From CAYNTG01 sp964400105 (GTDB lineage: Bacteria > UBP14 > UBA6098), in assembly GCA_964400105.1 (NCBI GenBank), contig CAYNTG010000066.1, positions 1 to 13,342 on the forward strand: DNA of 13,342 nt. The letters are read 5' to 3'. The translations under genes and the position numbers were made by a program. Below are positions 1 to 6,555 of the stretch, one piece after another (positions within the stretch are counted from its first letter, which is position 1; the number at the start of each line of letters is the position of its first letter). The notes below the pieces were generated by a model that was given only the letters and a program-made list of their open reading frames with translations, was not told the origin of the DNA and searched no databases.

Positions 1-47
1 CCCACGGACTGCGCCCGCAGGTTTTTCAGCGATCTTAACAAACCCAT

Positions 48-275
48 TTACATATGATATTTGCTACGATTTTTCTTGCTCTTCAATCGTTTCGCACGTT
101 TTATGAAAAAATAAACAATATCGCCGACAACACCGACCGATGTGCCGATAATCAATCCGCCGACAATATGCCCGGATGCCGTTCCTATGGAGACACCGAG
201 GCCGATCCCAACCGCCACGGCGACAAGATAGACCGCATCGATTCCAGTGCTTTTCTTAGCCTTCTTTTTTGCCAT
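48..275 (-). CDS. Small two-helix, glycine-rich membrane protein (75 aa)
   Basis: I cannot assign a function. The protein has a lysine-rich N-terminus (residues 2-8), two hydrophobic glycine-rich helices at about residues 12-32 and 36-58, and a strongly basic tail (59-73). This pattern fits a helical hairpin in the inner membrane with both basic ends in the cytoplasm. The regularly spaced glycines (GIGLGVSIG, then GGLIIGTSVGVVG) look like glycine-zipper packing, which is common in small oligomerising membrane proteins. The ATG at 273-275 is preceded by AGGA seven bases upstream, a reasonable ribosome binding site. It lies 72 bp downstream of the rarA stop on the same strand and may be cotranscribed with it. 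The composition and ribosome binding site support a real gene, but no residue points to a specific role. Confidence 0.7.
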   Translation of the reverse strand: MAKKKAKKSTGIDAVYLVAVAVGIGLGVSIGTASGHIVGGLIIGTSVGVVGDIVYFFIKRAKRLKSKKNRSKYHM

Positions 276-347
276 AATTCCGTCCTGTTTAAATATCGAT
301 CAGTCCCATAAAATAATATGTATATCGGATTTGTAAAGAAAATTCCA

Positions 348-1682
348 TTAATCGGATTTTTTTCCGTTCAAATCCCGTTCTTCGAGCTTTTTTCGGATTT
401 CTTCGAGCCGCGAAGCGATCCGCGCCTCGATCCCTCGATCGGTCGGGACGTAGTATGTCGGCGGCTTCATCCCCTCTGGGAAATGCTCGTTTTTCGTGAG
501 GTGATCCTCGAATTCGTGGGCATATTTATAGCCCTTGCCATACCCAAGCTCCTTCATCAGTTTTGAGGCGGAGTTACGAATCACCATCGGCACCGGGCCG
601 GTTTTGCCGTTTCGGATATCGGCTACGGCCTTTTTCTGAGCGACATAAACGCTATTCGACTTAGGCGACACCGAGAGATATATCGCAAGCTCGAAAAGGG
701 CGATCTCCCCCTCCGGCGATCCGAGGAAATGGTAAAATTCCTTTGCTGCGACCGCAAGGCGCAATGCGTTGGGGTCCGCGAGGCCAATATCCTCGACCGC
801 CATTCTCATAAGCCGCCGCACGAGGTAAAGCGCGTCCTCGCCGGCCTCGAGCATCCGGGCGAGCCAATATATCGCCGCATCCGGATCGGAATCGCGGATC
901 GATTTATGCAGCGCCGAGATAAGATTGTAATGCTCCTCGCCATCCTTATCGTAAAGCAGCCTCTCGCGCTGCAGCACCTGCGCGACCAAATCCACGGTGA
1001 TTTCGCCATCGACTGCGGTATTCGCGGCGACCTCCAATGTCGAAAGCGCGAACCTCGCGTCGCCGGATGAAAGCTGCGCGACCCTTTCGATGACGCCTGC
1101 CTCGACGGTCAATTTCAACCCGCCCAATCCGCGCTCATCGTCGTCGATGGCGCGCTTCATCAATAGAACGATGTCCTCCGGCTCGAGCGGTTTTAGAACA
1201 AAGACCGACACCCGCGAAAGGAGCGGCGAGATCACCTCGAAACTCGGATTCTCCGTCGTAGCGCCGATGAAAATGATGCTTCCGCGCTCGACGAACGGTA
1301 GAAATGCGTCCTGCTGCGCCTTATTAAATCGATGAACCTCGTCGATGAATAGGATGCTGCGTTTGCCGGTGTTTGCGAGTCGTTGCTCGGCACGTTTGAT
1401 CACGGCCTTGATCTCCTTGATTCCGGAGAGCACCGCAGAATGGCTCAGAAAGCGCATCCCCGTCTCGACCGCAATAACGCGCGCGAGCGTCGTTTTTCCG
1501 CAGCCGGGCGGCCCCCAGAATATCATGCTCGTGATCTTGCGGTTCTCGATAGCCGCCCGAAGCGGCGTTCCCGGTCCGATAAGCCTGTCCTGCCCGACGA
1601 TCTCGTCGATTGAACGAGGCCGCATCCTGTCCGCGAGCGTAAATGAGCCTAAATCGCCATTATCTTCACCAAATAAATCCAT
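348..1682 (-). CDS. rarA: Replication-associated recombination protein A, AAA+ ATPase (RarA/MgsA)
   Basis: RarA belongs to the clamp-loader branch of AAA+ ATPases (MgsA/WRNIP1 family). It acts in the cytoplasm at stalled replication forks with SSB and recombination factors. Numbering from the ATG at 1682 (444 aa), I see Walker A GPPGCGKT at 57-64, Walker B ILFIDEVHRF at 110-119, sensor 1 GATTENPSF at 140-148 and the arginine-finger motif SPLLSR ending at Arg157. The C-terminal half matches the RarA tetramerisation region, including GLADPNAL and the late YGKGYKYAHEFEDH motif. Length is typical. A TTG two codons upstream (1688) could also start the frame. I chose the ATG because family members often begin MDLF and because a TATCCT box lies 7 nt upstream of it, suggesting a leaderless mRNA. 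The gene is divergent from the DUF58 gene. Function is known for the family and not tested here. Confidence 0.95.
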   Translation of the reverse strand: MDLFGEDNGDLGSFTLADRMRPRSIDEIVGQDRLIGPGTPLRAAIENRKITSMIFWGPPGCGKTTLARVIAVETGMRFLSHSAVLSGIKEIKAVIKRAEQRLANTGKRSILFIDEVHRFNKAQQDAFLPFVERGSIIFIGATTENPSFEVISPLLSRVSVFVLKPLEPEDIVLLMKRAIDDDERGLGGLKLTVEAGVIERVAQLSSGDARFALSTLEVAANTAVDGEITVDLVAQVLQRERLLYDKDGEEHYNLISALHKSIRDSDPDAAIYWLARMLEAGEDALYLVRRLMRMAVEDIGLADPNALRLAVAAKEFYHFLGSPEGEIALFELAIYLSVSPKSNSVYVAQKKAVADIRNGKTGPVPMVIRNSASKLMKELGYGKGYKYAHEFEDHLTKNEHFPEGMKPPTYYVPTDRGIEARIASRLEEIRKKLEERDLNGKKSD

Positions 1683-1689
1683 AAACAAC

Positions 1690-1717
1690 AGGATAAACCC
1701 TATTCACCGAAAATCAA
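1690..1717 (-). promoter_or_regulatory. Putative leaderless promoter of rarA
   Basis: Read on the minus strand, TTGATT (1712-1717) and TATCCT (1690-1695) are separated by 16 bp, and the ATG at 1682 starts 8 nt after the -10 box. Transcription would start at or next to the A of the ATG. No good Shine-Dalgarno sequence precedes that ATG. The -35 hexamer is identical to the one in front of the 12850 gene. The -10 match is only 4 of 6. Confidence 0.45.
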
Positions 1718-1812
1718 CAGAAAACGACGCGACCGAAACCGGTAGTAAGCTAAAAATTGTTATAATTTTATAGCATATCGTCCATTTAGAGAGGAGTTAA
1801 AAATCATGGGTG

Positions 1813-1858
1813 TAACATTTTAATTAACATTCGCGGGAACGTTATAAAAATCTAACAT
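1813..1858. repeat. Three TAACAT direct repeats in the rarA/DUF58 divergent region
   Basis: TAACAT occurs at 1813-1818, 1825-1830 and 1853-1858, with an opposing GTTA at 1841-1844. The sites lie about 65-110 bp upstream of the DUF58 -35 box. The same core is dense upstream of the peptidase gene (11537-11637). They may be regulator half-sites, but AT-rich intergenic DNA makes short matches likely, so this is weak. Confidence 0.3.
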
Positions 1859-1921
1859 CGGAGATTTTGAGCATCTTAATAACCATCACTTTTTACCGGA
1901 GAATGGCCATGAAATAATCAC

Positions 1922-1949
1922 TTGCGACTCTCAATGATTTACCTATAAT
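1922..1949 (+). promoter_or_regulatory. Putative leaderless promoter of the DUF58 gene
   Basis: TTGCGA (1922-1927) is followed 16 bp later by a perfect TATAAT (1944-1949), and the ATG begins only 8 nt after that, at 1958. The expected transcription start is within about two bases of the start codon. The bases before the ATG (TTTAGTCCT) contain no Shine-Dalgarno sequence, unlike the downstream genes of the operon, which all have one. Together these indicate a leaderless mRNA for the first gene. Confidence 0.6.
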
Positions 1950-1957
1950 TTAGTCCT

Positions 1958-2869
1958 ATGGCACTCGAAGGAAAAAACGATTATCGGCGGTTCTTACGCC
2001 CCGAAGTTATCGCGAAACTCGCAAATATGGAGCTTCGCGCAAGGTTCGTCGTGGAGGGATTCCTGGTGGGATTGCATAAGTCTCCATATCATGGATTCTC
2101 GGTCGAATTCGCCGAATACCGTCAATACAATCCCGGCGACCCTGTGAAGAATATCGATTGGAAGGCCTACGGCCGAACGGATCGATATTACATCAAGGAA
2201 TTCGAGGAGGAGACCAACCTTCGTAGCTATATCCTTTTAGATGCATCAGGCAGTATGGCATTCGCATCCGAGGGGCAGATGTCCAAGCTCGAATACGCGA
2301 GCTATCTCGCGGCGAGTTTCGCCTATCTCATGCAGATGCAAAAGGACGCCGTCGGACTGACCGTTTTCGACACGAAGGTCCGCGACGAAAGACCGCCGAG
2401 CAGCACACGGGTTCATCTTTTCGAGCTGCTTCGACTTCTTGAAAAAACCGGGGCCGGCGGCGATACGAGCACGGCGGAGGTCTTCGGTAGTGTCGCGCAG
2501 AGGATAAAACGGCGCGGATTGGTGCTTATCATTTCGGACCTCTACGACGATCCAGAAGCGATAATCAACTCGGTGAAGCAATTTCGTCATCGCGGGCACG
2601 AGGTCATCGTCTTTCATATCGTCGATCCTGTCGAGATAGAATTCGATTTCAAGGGAGAGACGCTCTTCACCGATCTCGAATCGGGAAAGCGAATCCAGAC
2701 TAATCCGTGGACGATCCGCGAGGAATACCAGCAGCGTTTTATCGATTATATCGACCGGATGCGGATGGCATTCGAGGACGTGCAGGTCGATTACGAGTTG
2801 ATCGACACGAGAAAGAGTTTTGACACGGCTTTGATGGCCTATTTGCACAAGAGAAGAAAGCTCAGATAG
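1958..2869 (+). CDS. DUF58 domain protein with vWA/MIDAS fold
   Basis: This 303-aa protein is a full-length DUF58 protein. The signature PGDPVKNIDWKAYGRTD lies at about residues 59-75 and leads into the acidic EFEEE segment. A von Willebrand A-type domain follows, with the metal-ion-dependent adhesion site DASGS at 95-99 (Asp95, Ser97, Ser99). It has no signal peptide or clear membrane helix and is probably cytoplasmic. DUF58 proteins are usually encoded beside a MoxR-type AAA+ ATPase and are thought to act with it in chaperone-like assembly of other proteins. No MoxR gene is present here, and the ATPase 18 bp downstream is of a different type. The start at 1958 fits the family's N-terminal length and the promoter placed directly before it. 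The molecular target is unknown. Confidence 0.9.
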   Translation: MALEGKNDYRRFLRPEVIAKLANMELRARFVVEGFLVGLHKSPYHGFSVEFAEYRQYNPGDPVKNIDWKAYGRTDRYYIKEFEEETNLRSYILLDASGSMAFASEGQMSKLEYASYLAASFAYLMQMQKDAVGLTVFDTKVRDERPPSSTRVHLFELLRLLEKTGAGGDTSTAEVFGSVAQRIKRRGLVLIISDLYDDPEAIINSVKQFRHRGHEVIVFHIVDPVEIEFDFKGETLFTDLESGKRIQTNPWTIREEYQQRFIDYIDRMRMAFEDVQVDYELIDTRKSFDTALMAYLHKRRKLR

Positions 2870-2887
2870 ACTTTTCAGGGAGGATTT

Positions 2888-4254
2888 ATGGAAAGAATTG
2901 ACAAGACGAGTCCATTCAGTCCCGGTAAACCGGTTCCCGTTGAGTTCTTTGTGGGACGTGGAAATGAGATAGAGCGTATAAGACGATCGTTAAATCAGGT
3001 AACTCATGGTAAAAACGAAAACCTTTTTATTCTTGGGGATAGGGGATTGGGGAAAAGTTCTCTCGCCAATTATTGTTTGGAATTAGCGGTCAGGGAATAT
3101 AATCTTCTGCCGGTCTACTGCTCGCTTGGTGGGATTACGACGCTTAACGGATTTACGAAAAAGGTTCTTGAAAGCCTCGTGAAATCATCCCACGATAAGG
3201 ATATAATAGATGGATTTAAATCTTTTTTTAAGAAATACATCAAGGAAACCGGTTTGGGCTTTCCCGGTTTCATCAATATAAAGTTCCAGGCCACGAACGA
3301 AGAGCTTGAAAGTCTTACGTCAAATTTTCTCCCTATAATTGCACAGACGTTGAAAACTATCGATAAATACGGCAAAACAGGTCTTTTCTTGGTCCTCGAT
3401 GATCTAAACGGTATCACTAAACTGCCCGATTTCGCCCATTTTTTGAAAAGCACTGTTGACACTATAGCGATTAATTATGGAAAATTTCCGTTGTTTATGA
3501 TGTTGATCGGCGTGAAAGAGAGAAGAAACGATCTTATCTCGGTTCAACCTTCTGTTGGGAGAATCTTCGATATAATTCAGCTCGAACGTTTAGGCGAGGA
3601 GGAAACACGCTGCTTTTTTGAAGAAACATACAAATCTGTGGACGTTAAAATTGATGAAGATGCGCTGAATGATTTGGTTCGAAGATCGAGAGGTTATCCA
3701 ATGTTCATACACGAACTTGGTGACGCCGTTTTTTGGTGTGACNNNNNNNNNNNNNNNNNNNNNNNNNNNNNNNNNNNNNNNNNNNNNNNNNNNNNNNNNN
3801 NNNNNNNNNNNNNNNNNNNNNNNNNNNNNNNNNNNNNNNNNNGAGAGGTTATCCAATGTTCATACACGAACTTGGTGACGCCGTTTTTTGGTGTGACAAG
3901 GATGATCATATTACATACAACGATGCAATGTTCGGCGTTATTCAGGCTTCTCAGAACATAGGACATAAATATCTCGACTCTCAGATATATCAGGCCATAA
4001 AGAGCGAAAAGTATCATTCTATATTAAAAAAAATCGGCGATGCCATCTTAATAGAAAAAATAGGGATGGAGTTTCATAAGAACGAATTAAAAAAACTCGC
4101 CCTCGACGAATCCGAGAGTAACGTCCTCGATAATTTCTTAAACAGGATGAATAAACTCGGTTTTATCGTAGCGGTTCCCGATAAAAAAGGGTATCGCAGA
4201 TTTGCGAACGAGTTATATGCGTTATATGTTGTTCTGCAATCGATGGAAAGGTAA
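2888..4254 (+). CDS. AAA/STAND-like ATPase with C-terminal helical/winged-helix region, interrupted by an assembly gap (403 aa after collapse)
   Basis: The N-terminal part has the FVGR box (21-24), Walker A GDRGLGKS (50-57), a Walker B-like GLFLVLDD (165-172) and a sensor-like MMLIGVKERR (204-213), as in AAA_16/ORC-like ATPases. The C-terminal 120 residues look helical and end in a probable winged-helix element. The gene is split by 100 Ns at 3743-3842. The 55 bp before the gap are repeated exactly after it. Removing one copy and the Ns joins codon 285 (3740-3742) in frame to the lysine codon at 3898 and gives one 403-aa protein ending at 4252-4254. The ATG has GGGAGG just upstream. Base composition differs from its neighbours: 15 G/C in 60 bases at 3181-3240 against 38 in 60 at 4561-4620, which suggests later acquisition. 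Cellular role is unknown. Related ATPases occur in regulatory, replication-like and mobile contexts. Confidence 0.8.
3688..3742 (+). repeat. 55-bp duplicated contig end, copy 1
   Basis: This segment starts GAGAGGTTAT and ends TTGGTGTGAC. It is identical to 3843-3897 and abuts the Ns directly. It is most likely an unmerged contig overlap and not a biological repeat. Confidence 0.9.
3743..3842. other. 100-base run of N (scaffold gap)
   Basis: Exactly 100 Ns is the usual placeholder for a gap of unknown size. With the same 55 bp on both sides, the true gap is probably absent or negative in length. The run shifts the reading frame because 100 is not a multiple of three, so an automatic caller would report two false partial genes here. 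Confidence 0.97.
3843..3897 (+). repeat. 55-bp duplicated contig end, copy 2
   Basis: Exact copy of 3688-3742. The ATG at 3856 inside it is codon 272 of the real ATPase gene and not a true start: it has no ribosome binding site and encodes the middle of a domain. Confidence 0.9.
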
Positions 4255-4266
4255 TCCGGAGGTTTT

Positions 4267-6108
4267 ATGCCGAATAAGATAGTCGAATGCGTGCCGAACT
4301 TTTCCGAGGGTCGCAACATGAAGGTTATCAAGGAGATAACCGATGCGATCGAATCGGTGGAGGGAGTTCGGCTGCGCGATGTCGATCCCGGAGCGGCAAC
4401 GAACCGCACCGTGGTTACATTTGTCGGATCGCCGGAGGCCGCTGTCGAGGCGGCTTTCGCCGCCATTAAAAAGGCCTCGGAGGTTATCGATATGCGCTCC
4501 CATCAAGGAGCGCATCCGCGATTCGGTGCCACGGACGTCTGTCCTTTTGTGCCGGTCGAGGGCGTCTCGATGGAAGATTGCGTCGAGCTTGCAAACCGCC
4601 TCGGAAAGCGCGTCGGCGACGAACTCGGCATCCCGGTTTATCTCTACGAAAACGCAGCAACAACGGAAAAACGCCGCAACCTCGCATTCGTGCGAAAGGG
4701 CGAATACGAGGGCCTTCCAGAAAAACTACGGAATCCGGAGATGAAACCCGATTTCGGTCCGGCAATATTCAACGAAAGATCCGGCGCGTTGGCCGTCAGT
4801 GCGCGTGAGTTCCTGATCGCATATAACGTCACGCTCAATAGCAACAACGCAAAGCACGCGACGGACATCGCGTTTGAGCTTCGCCAAAAGGGGCGCTCGG
4901 CCAGAACCGGAAACACGAAGCCGTTTTATTTTAGCGGAAGATTGGTGAAATATCGTAATGGAAGCTTCCCGTGCGCCGAATGCGATTTTATCGGAAAAAA
5001 TCTCGAAGAACTGGAAGGACACTACCTCGAAACGCACGGATACTCGATAATCGAGCTTTTGGCCGAGCACGGCACAACGCCGAAAAACGTTATCGGCAGA
5101 TCGGCGAAAAGGCCGGGGATTTTCGATCACTGCAAGGCTATCGGCTGGTTCGTCGAGGAGTATGGCCGCGCGCAGATTTCGATCAACCTCACGAATTACA
5201 ATATCACGCCGCCGCACATCGTTTTGGAGAAGGCGCGCGAACTCGCACGGGAGCGCGGTCTGGTCGTTACCGGAAGCGAGATCGTCGGCTTGGTGCCATA
5301 TCGGGCCATGCTCATGGCCGGCAAATTTTATCTCGAAAGGCAGGGAAGCTCTACCGGTATTCCGCCGAATGACATCGTCGATGCGGCGATCTACTCGATG
5401 GGGCTTAACGATGTTGCGTGTTTCGATCCGGCGGAGAAGATTATCGGAATGCCGAAAACTGGAGAAAGCGTATTGATTTCAATGGAGTGCAAGGCCTTTA
5501 TCGACGAGGTCTCGCGGCATTCTCCGGCACCGGGCGGCGGATCGGTAGCGGCGCTCTCCGGGGCGATAGGCGCGGCTCTGGCTTCGATGGTCGCTAATCT
5601 GACCTCGCTTAAATCGACCGGTGAAAAATTCGCGGGCTTCGTGCGATTGGCCGAAGAGGCTCAGGACATAAAAGAGAAACTCACCTCGGCCATCGACGAG
5701 GATACCCGGGCATTCAACGACTATCTCGAAGCGATTCGGATGCCGAGGAATACCTCAGAGGAAAGGGTCGCCCGAAGCGAGGCCATCCAGACCGGCCTTA
5801 AAAAGGCGGTCGCGGTTCCGCTCGATACTGCAAAGCTCTCACTTCGCGCATTGGAGCTTTCTTCTTCGATAGCGGCCACCGGGAATCTTGCCTCCGTCTC
5901 CGATGCAGGAGTCGGTGCGCAGACGGCCTATTCCGGCTTGATCGGCGGGATTCTCAACGTCCTGATCAATCTTCACGATATCGAGGATGAGACGTTCATT
6001 GAGGATATGAGGAGAAGGTGCTCTTCGATGGAGGATAAGGGAATCGAGATTCTCGACCGAACCATGAAAACCGTCCGGTCAAGAATCGAGGAGATGTCGA
6101 AGAAATAA
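4267..6108 (+). CDS. ftcD: Glutamate formimidoyltransferase fused to formimidoyl-THF cyclodeaminase, with an inserted C2H2-like zinc finger
   Basis: This 613-aa bifunctional enzyme of histidine degradation transfers the formimino group from N-formimino-L-glutamate to tetrahydrofolate, then releases ammonia to give 5,10-methenyl-THF. The formimidoyltransferase part spans about 1-390. Its HQGAHPRFGATD motif (79-90) carries the family's catalytic histidine, probably His83 in HPR, and its second half holds ISINLTNYNITPPH and VTGSEIVGLVP. The cyclodeaminase domain is about 407-613, with the glycine-rich SPAPGGGSVAAL at 419-430. Between the halves, at about 216-285, is an insert holding Cys236, Cys239, His252 and His257 (C-x2-C-x12-H-x4-H), a good C2H2 zinc-finger pattern not found in the mammalian enzyme. 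GGAGG precedes the ATG, 12 nt after the ATPase stop. No hutH, hutU or hutI gene is nearby. The enzyme call is firm and the role of the insert unknown. Confidence 0.95.
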   Translation: MPNKIVECVPNFSEGRNMKVIKEITDAIESVEGVRLRDVDPGAATNRTVVTFVGSPEAAVEAAFAAIKKASEVIDMRSHQGAHPRFGATDVCPFVPVEGVSMEDCVELANRLGKRVGDELGIPVYLYENAATTEKRRNLAFVRKGEYEGLPEKLRNPEMKPDFGPAIFNERSGALAVSAREFLIAYNVTLNSNNAKHATDIAFELRQKGRSARTGNTKPFYFSGRLVKYRNGSFPCAECDFIGKNLEELEGHYLETHGYSIIELLAEHGTTPKNVIGRSAKRPGIFDHCKAIGWFVEEYGRAQISINLTNYNITPPHIVLEKARELARERGLVVTGSEIVGLVPYRAMLMAGKFYLERQGSSTGIPPNDIVDAAIYSMGLNDVACFDPAEKIIGMPKTGESVLISMECKAFIDEVSRHSPAPGGGSVAALSGAIGAALASMVANLTSLKSTGEKFAGFVRLAEEAQDIKEKLTSAIDEDTRAFNDYLEAIRMPRNTSEERVARSEAIQTGLKKAVAVPLDTAKLSLRALELSSSIAATGNLASVSDAGVGAQTAYSGLIGGILNVLINLHDIEDETFIEDMRRRCSSMEDKGIEILDRTMKTVRSRIEEMSKK

Positions 6109-6121
6109 CCGAGGAGGGGAG

Positions 6122-6466
6122 ATGGAGATCGTTTTTTCGCTTTTCGCTATCGCGATATTGGTTCTGGCATGGGCCGTATATCGAATTAACCAGCAGAACA
6201 TCGCGCTTCGCGAAAAGGTGATTCGTTTGAGCAAAAGGGTGAACGAGATGCTTTATAAGGTTTCGCGCGGCACTAAGGCGAAACCGGACGAGGAAACCAA
6301 GACGAGCATAGTCGGCTTGGTGGAAGAGAGCGAAAAGGCGAGGAAGATTATCTGTCCAAACTGCCATTCACTATGCTCTTCGAAGATAATGAAATGCCCG
6401 AATTGCGGCTCTCTTTTGCCTATGGAGAAAAAAACGTTCGACTGGAAAGATACCGATCCATTATAA
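6122..6466 (+). CDS. Membrane-anchored zinc-ribbon protein (114 aa)
   Basis: The N-terminus is a single hydrophobic helix (about residues 3-20), followed by a polar, probably helical region (21-50) and a C-terminal zinc ribbon with CPNC at 78-81 and CPNC at 92-95. Cys85 lies between the knuckles. The likely topology is one inner-membrane anchor with the ribbon in the cytoplasm. The ATG follows a GAGGGGAG-type ribosome binding site and lies 13 nt after the ftcD stop, so the two genes are surely cotranscribed. I do not recognise a named family. Short zinc ribbons of this kind often bind protein or nucleic acid. It follows directly on an enzyme that itself carries an unusual zinc-finger insert, which may be coincidence. 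Confidence 0.8.
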   Translation: MEIVFSLFAIAILVLAWAVYRINQQNIALREKVIRLSKRVNEMLYKVSRGTKAKPDEETKTSIVGLVEESEKARKIICPNCHSLCSSKIMKCPNCGSLLPMEKKTFDWKDTDPL

Positions 6467-6482
6467 ACTATTTTTTTTTTAC

Positions 6483-6510
6483 TTGCACAATCGATTTACC
6501 CGCATATATT
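6483..6510 (+). promoter_or_regulatory. Putative promoter for the cyclodeaminase/PHP gene pair
   Basis: TTGCAC (6483-6488) and TATATT (6505-6510, 5 of 6 consensus) are 16 bp apart, the same spacer as the other promoters in this window. A run of ten Ts (6471-6480) sits just upstream and could act as an AT-rich upstream element. The leader would be about 40 nt and includes a strong AAGGAGG. The -35 match is weak (3 of 6). Confidence 0.4.
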
Positions 6511-6555
6511 AGCGCGCTTCGTAATAAGCATGTTCGATTTTAAGGAGGAATTAGG

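Noticed and set aside
9..26. CTGC-GCCC-GCAG hairpin followed by GTTTTT at the window start
   Set aside because: A stem of only 4 bp is too weak for a confident terminator. It would belong to a plus-strand gene outside the window.
2246..2848. 200-aa minus-strand open frame opposite the DUF58 gene
   Set aside because: It is a shadow of a clearly coding gene, with no ribosome binding site and no family resemblance.
3743..3961. ATPase reading through the Ns to a stop at 3961
   Set aside because: The 100 Ns shift the frame, and the translation after the gap is out of frame with the clearly coding downstream part.
3856..4254. Separate small gene starting at the ATG at 3856
   Set aside because: The ATG lies in the duplicated contig overlap and is an internal codon of the ATPase. 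There is no ribosome binding site.
4267..6108. Frameshift or chimera as the explanation for the zinc-finger insert in the fused enzyme
   Set aside because: The frame is continuous, base composition is uniform across the insert, and motifs of the formimidoyltransferase resume directly after it.
6471..6480. T10 run after the zinc-ribbon gene as an intrinsic terminator
   Set aside because: No GC-rich stem precedes it. It sits just before a plausible -35 box and may be an AT-rich upstream element instead.
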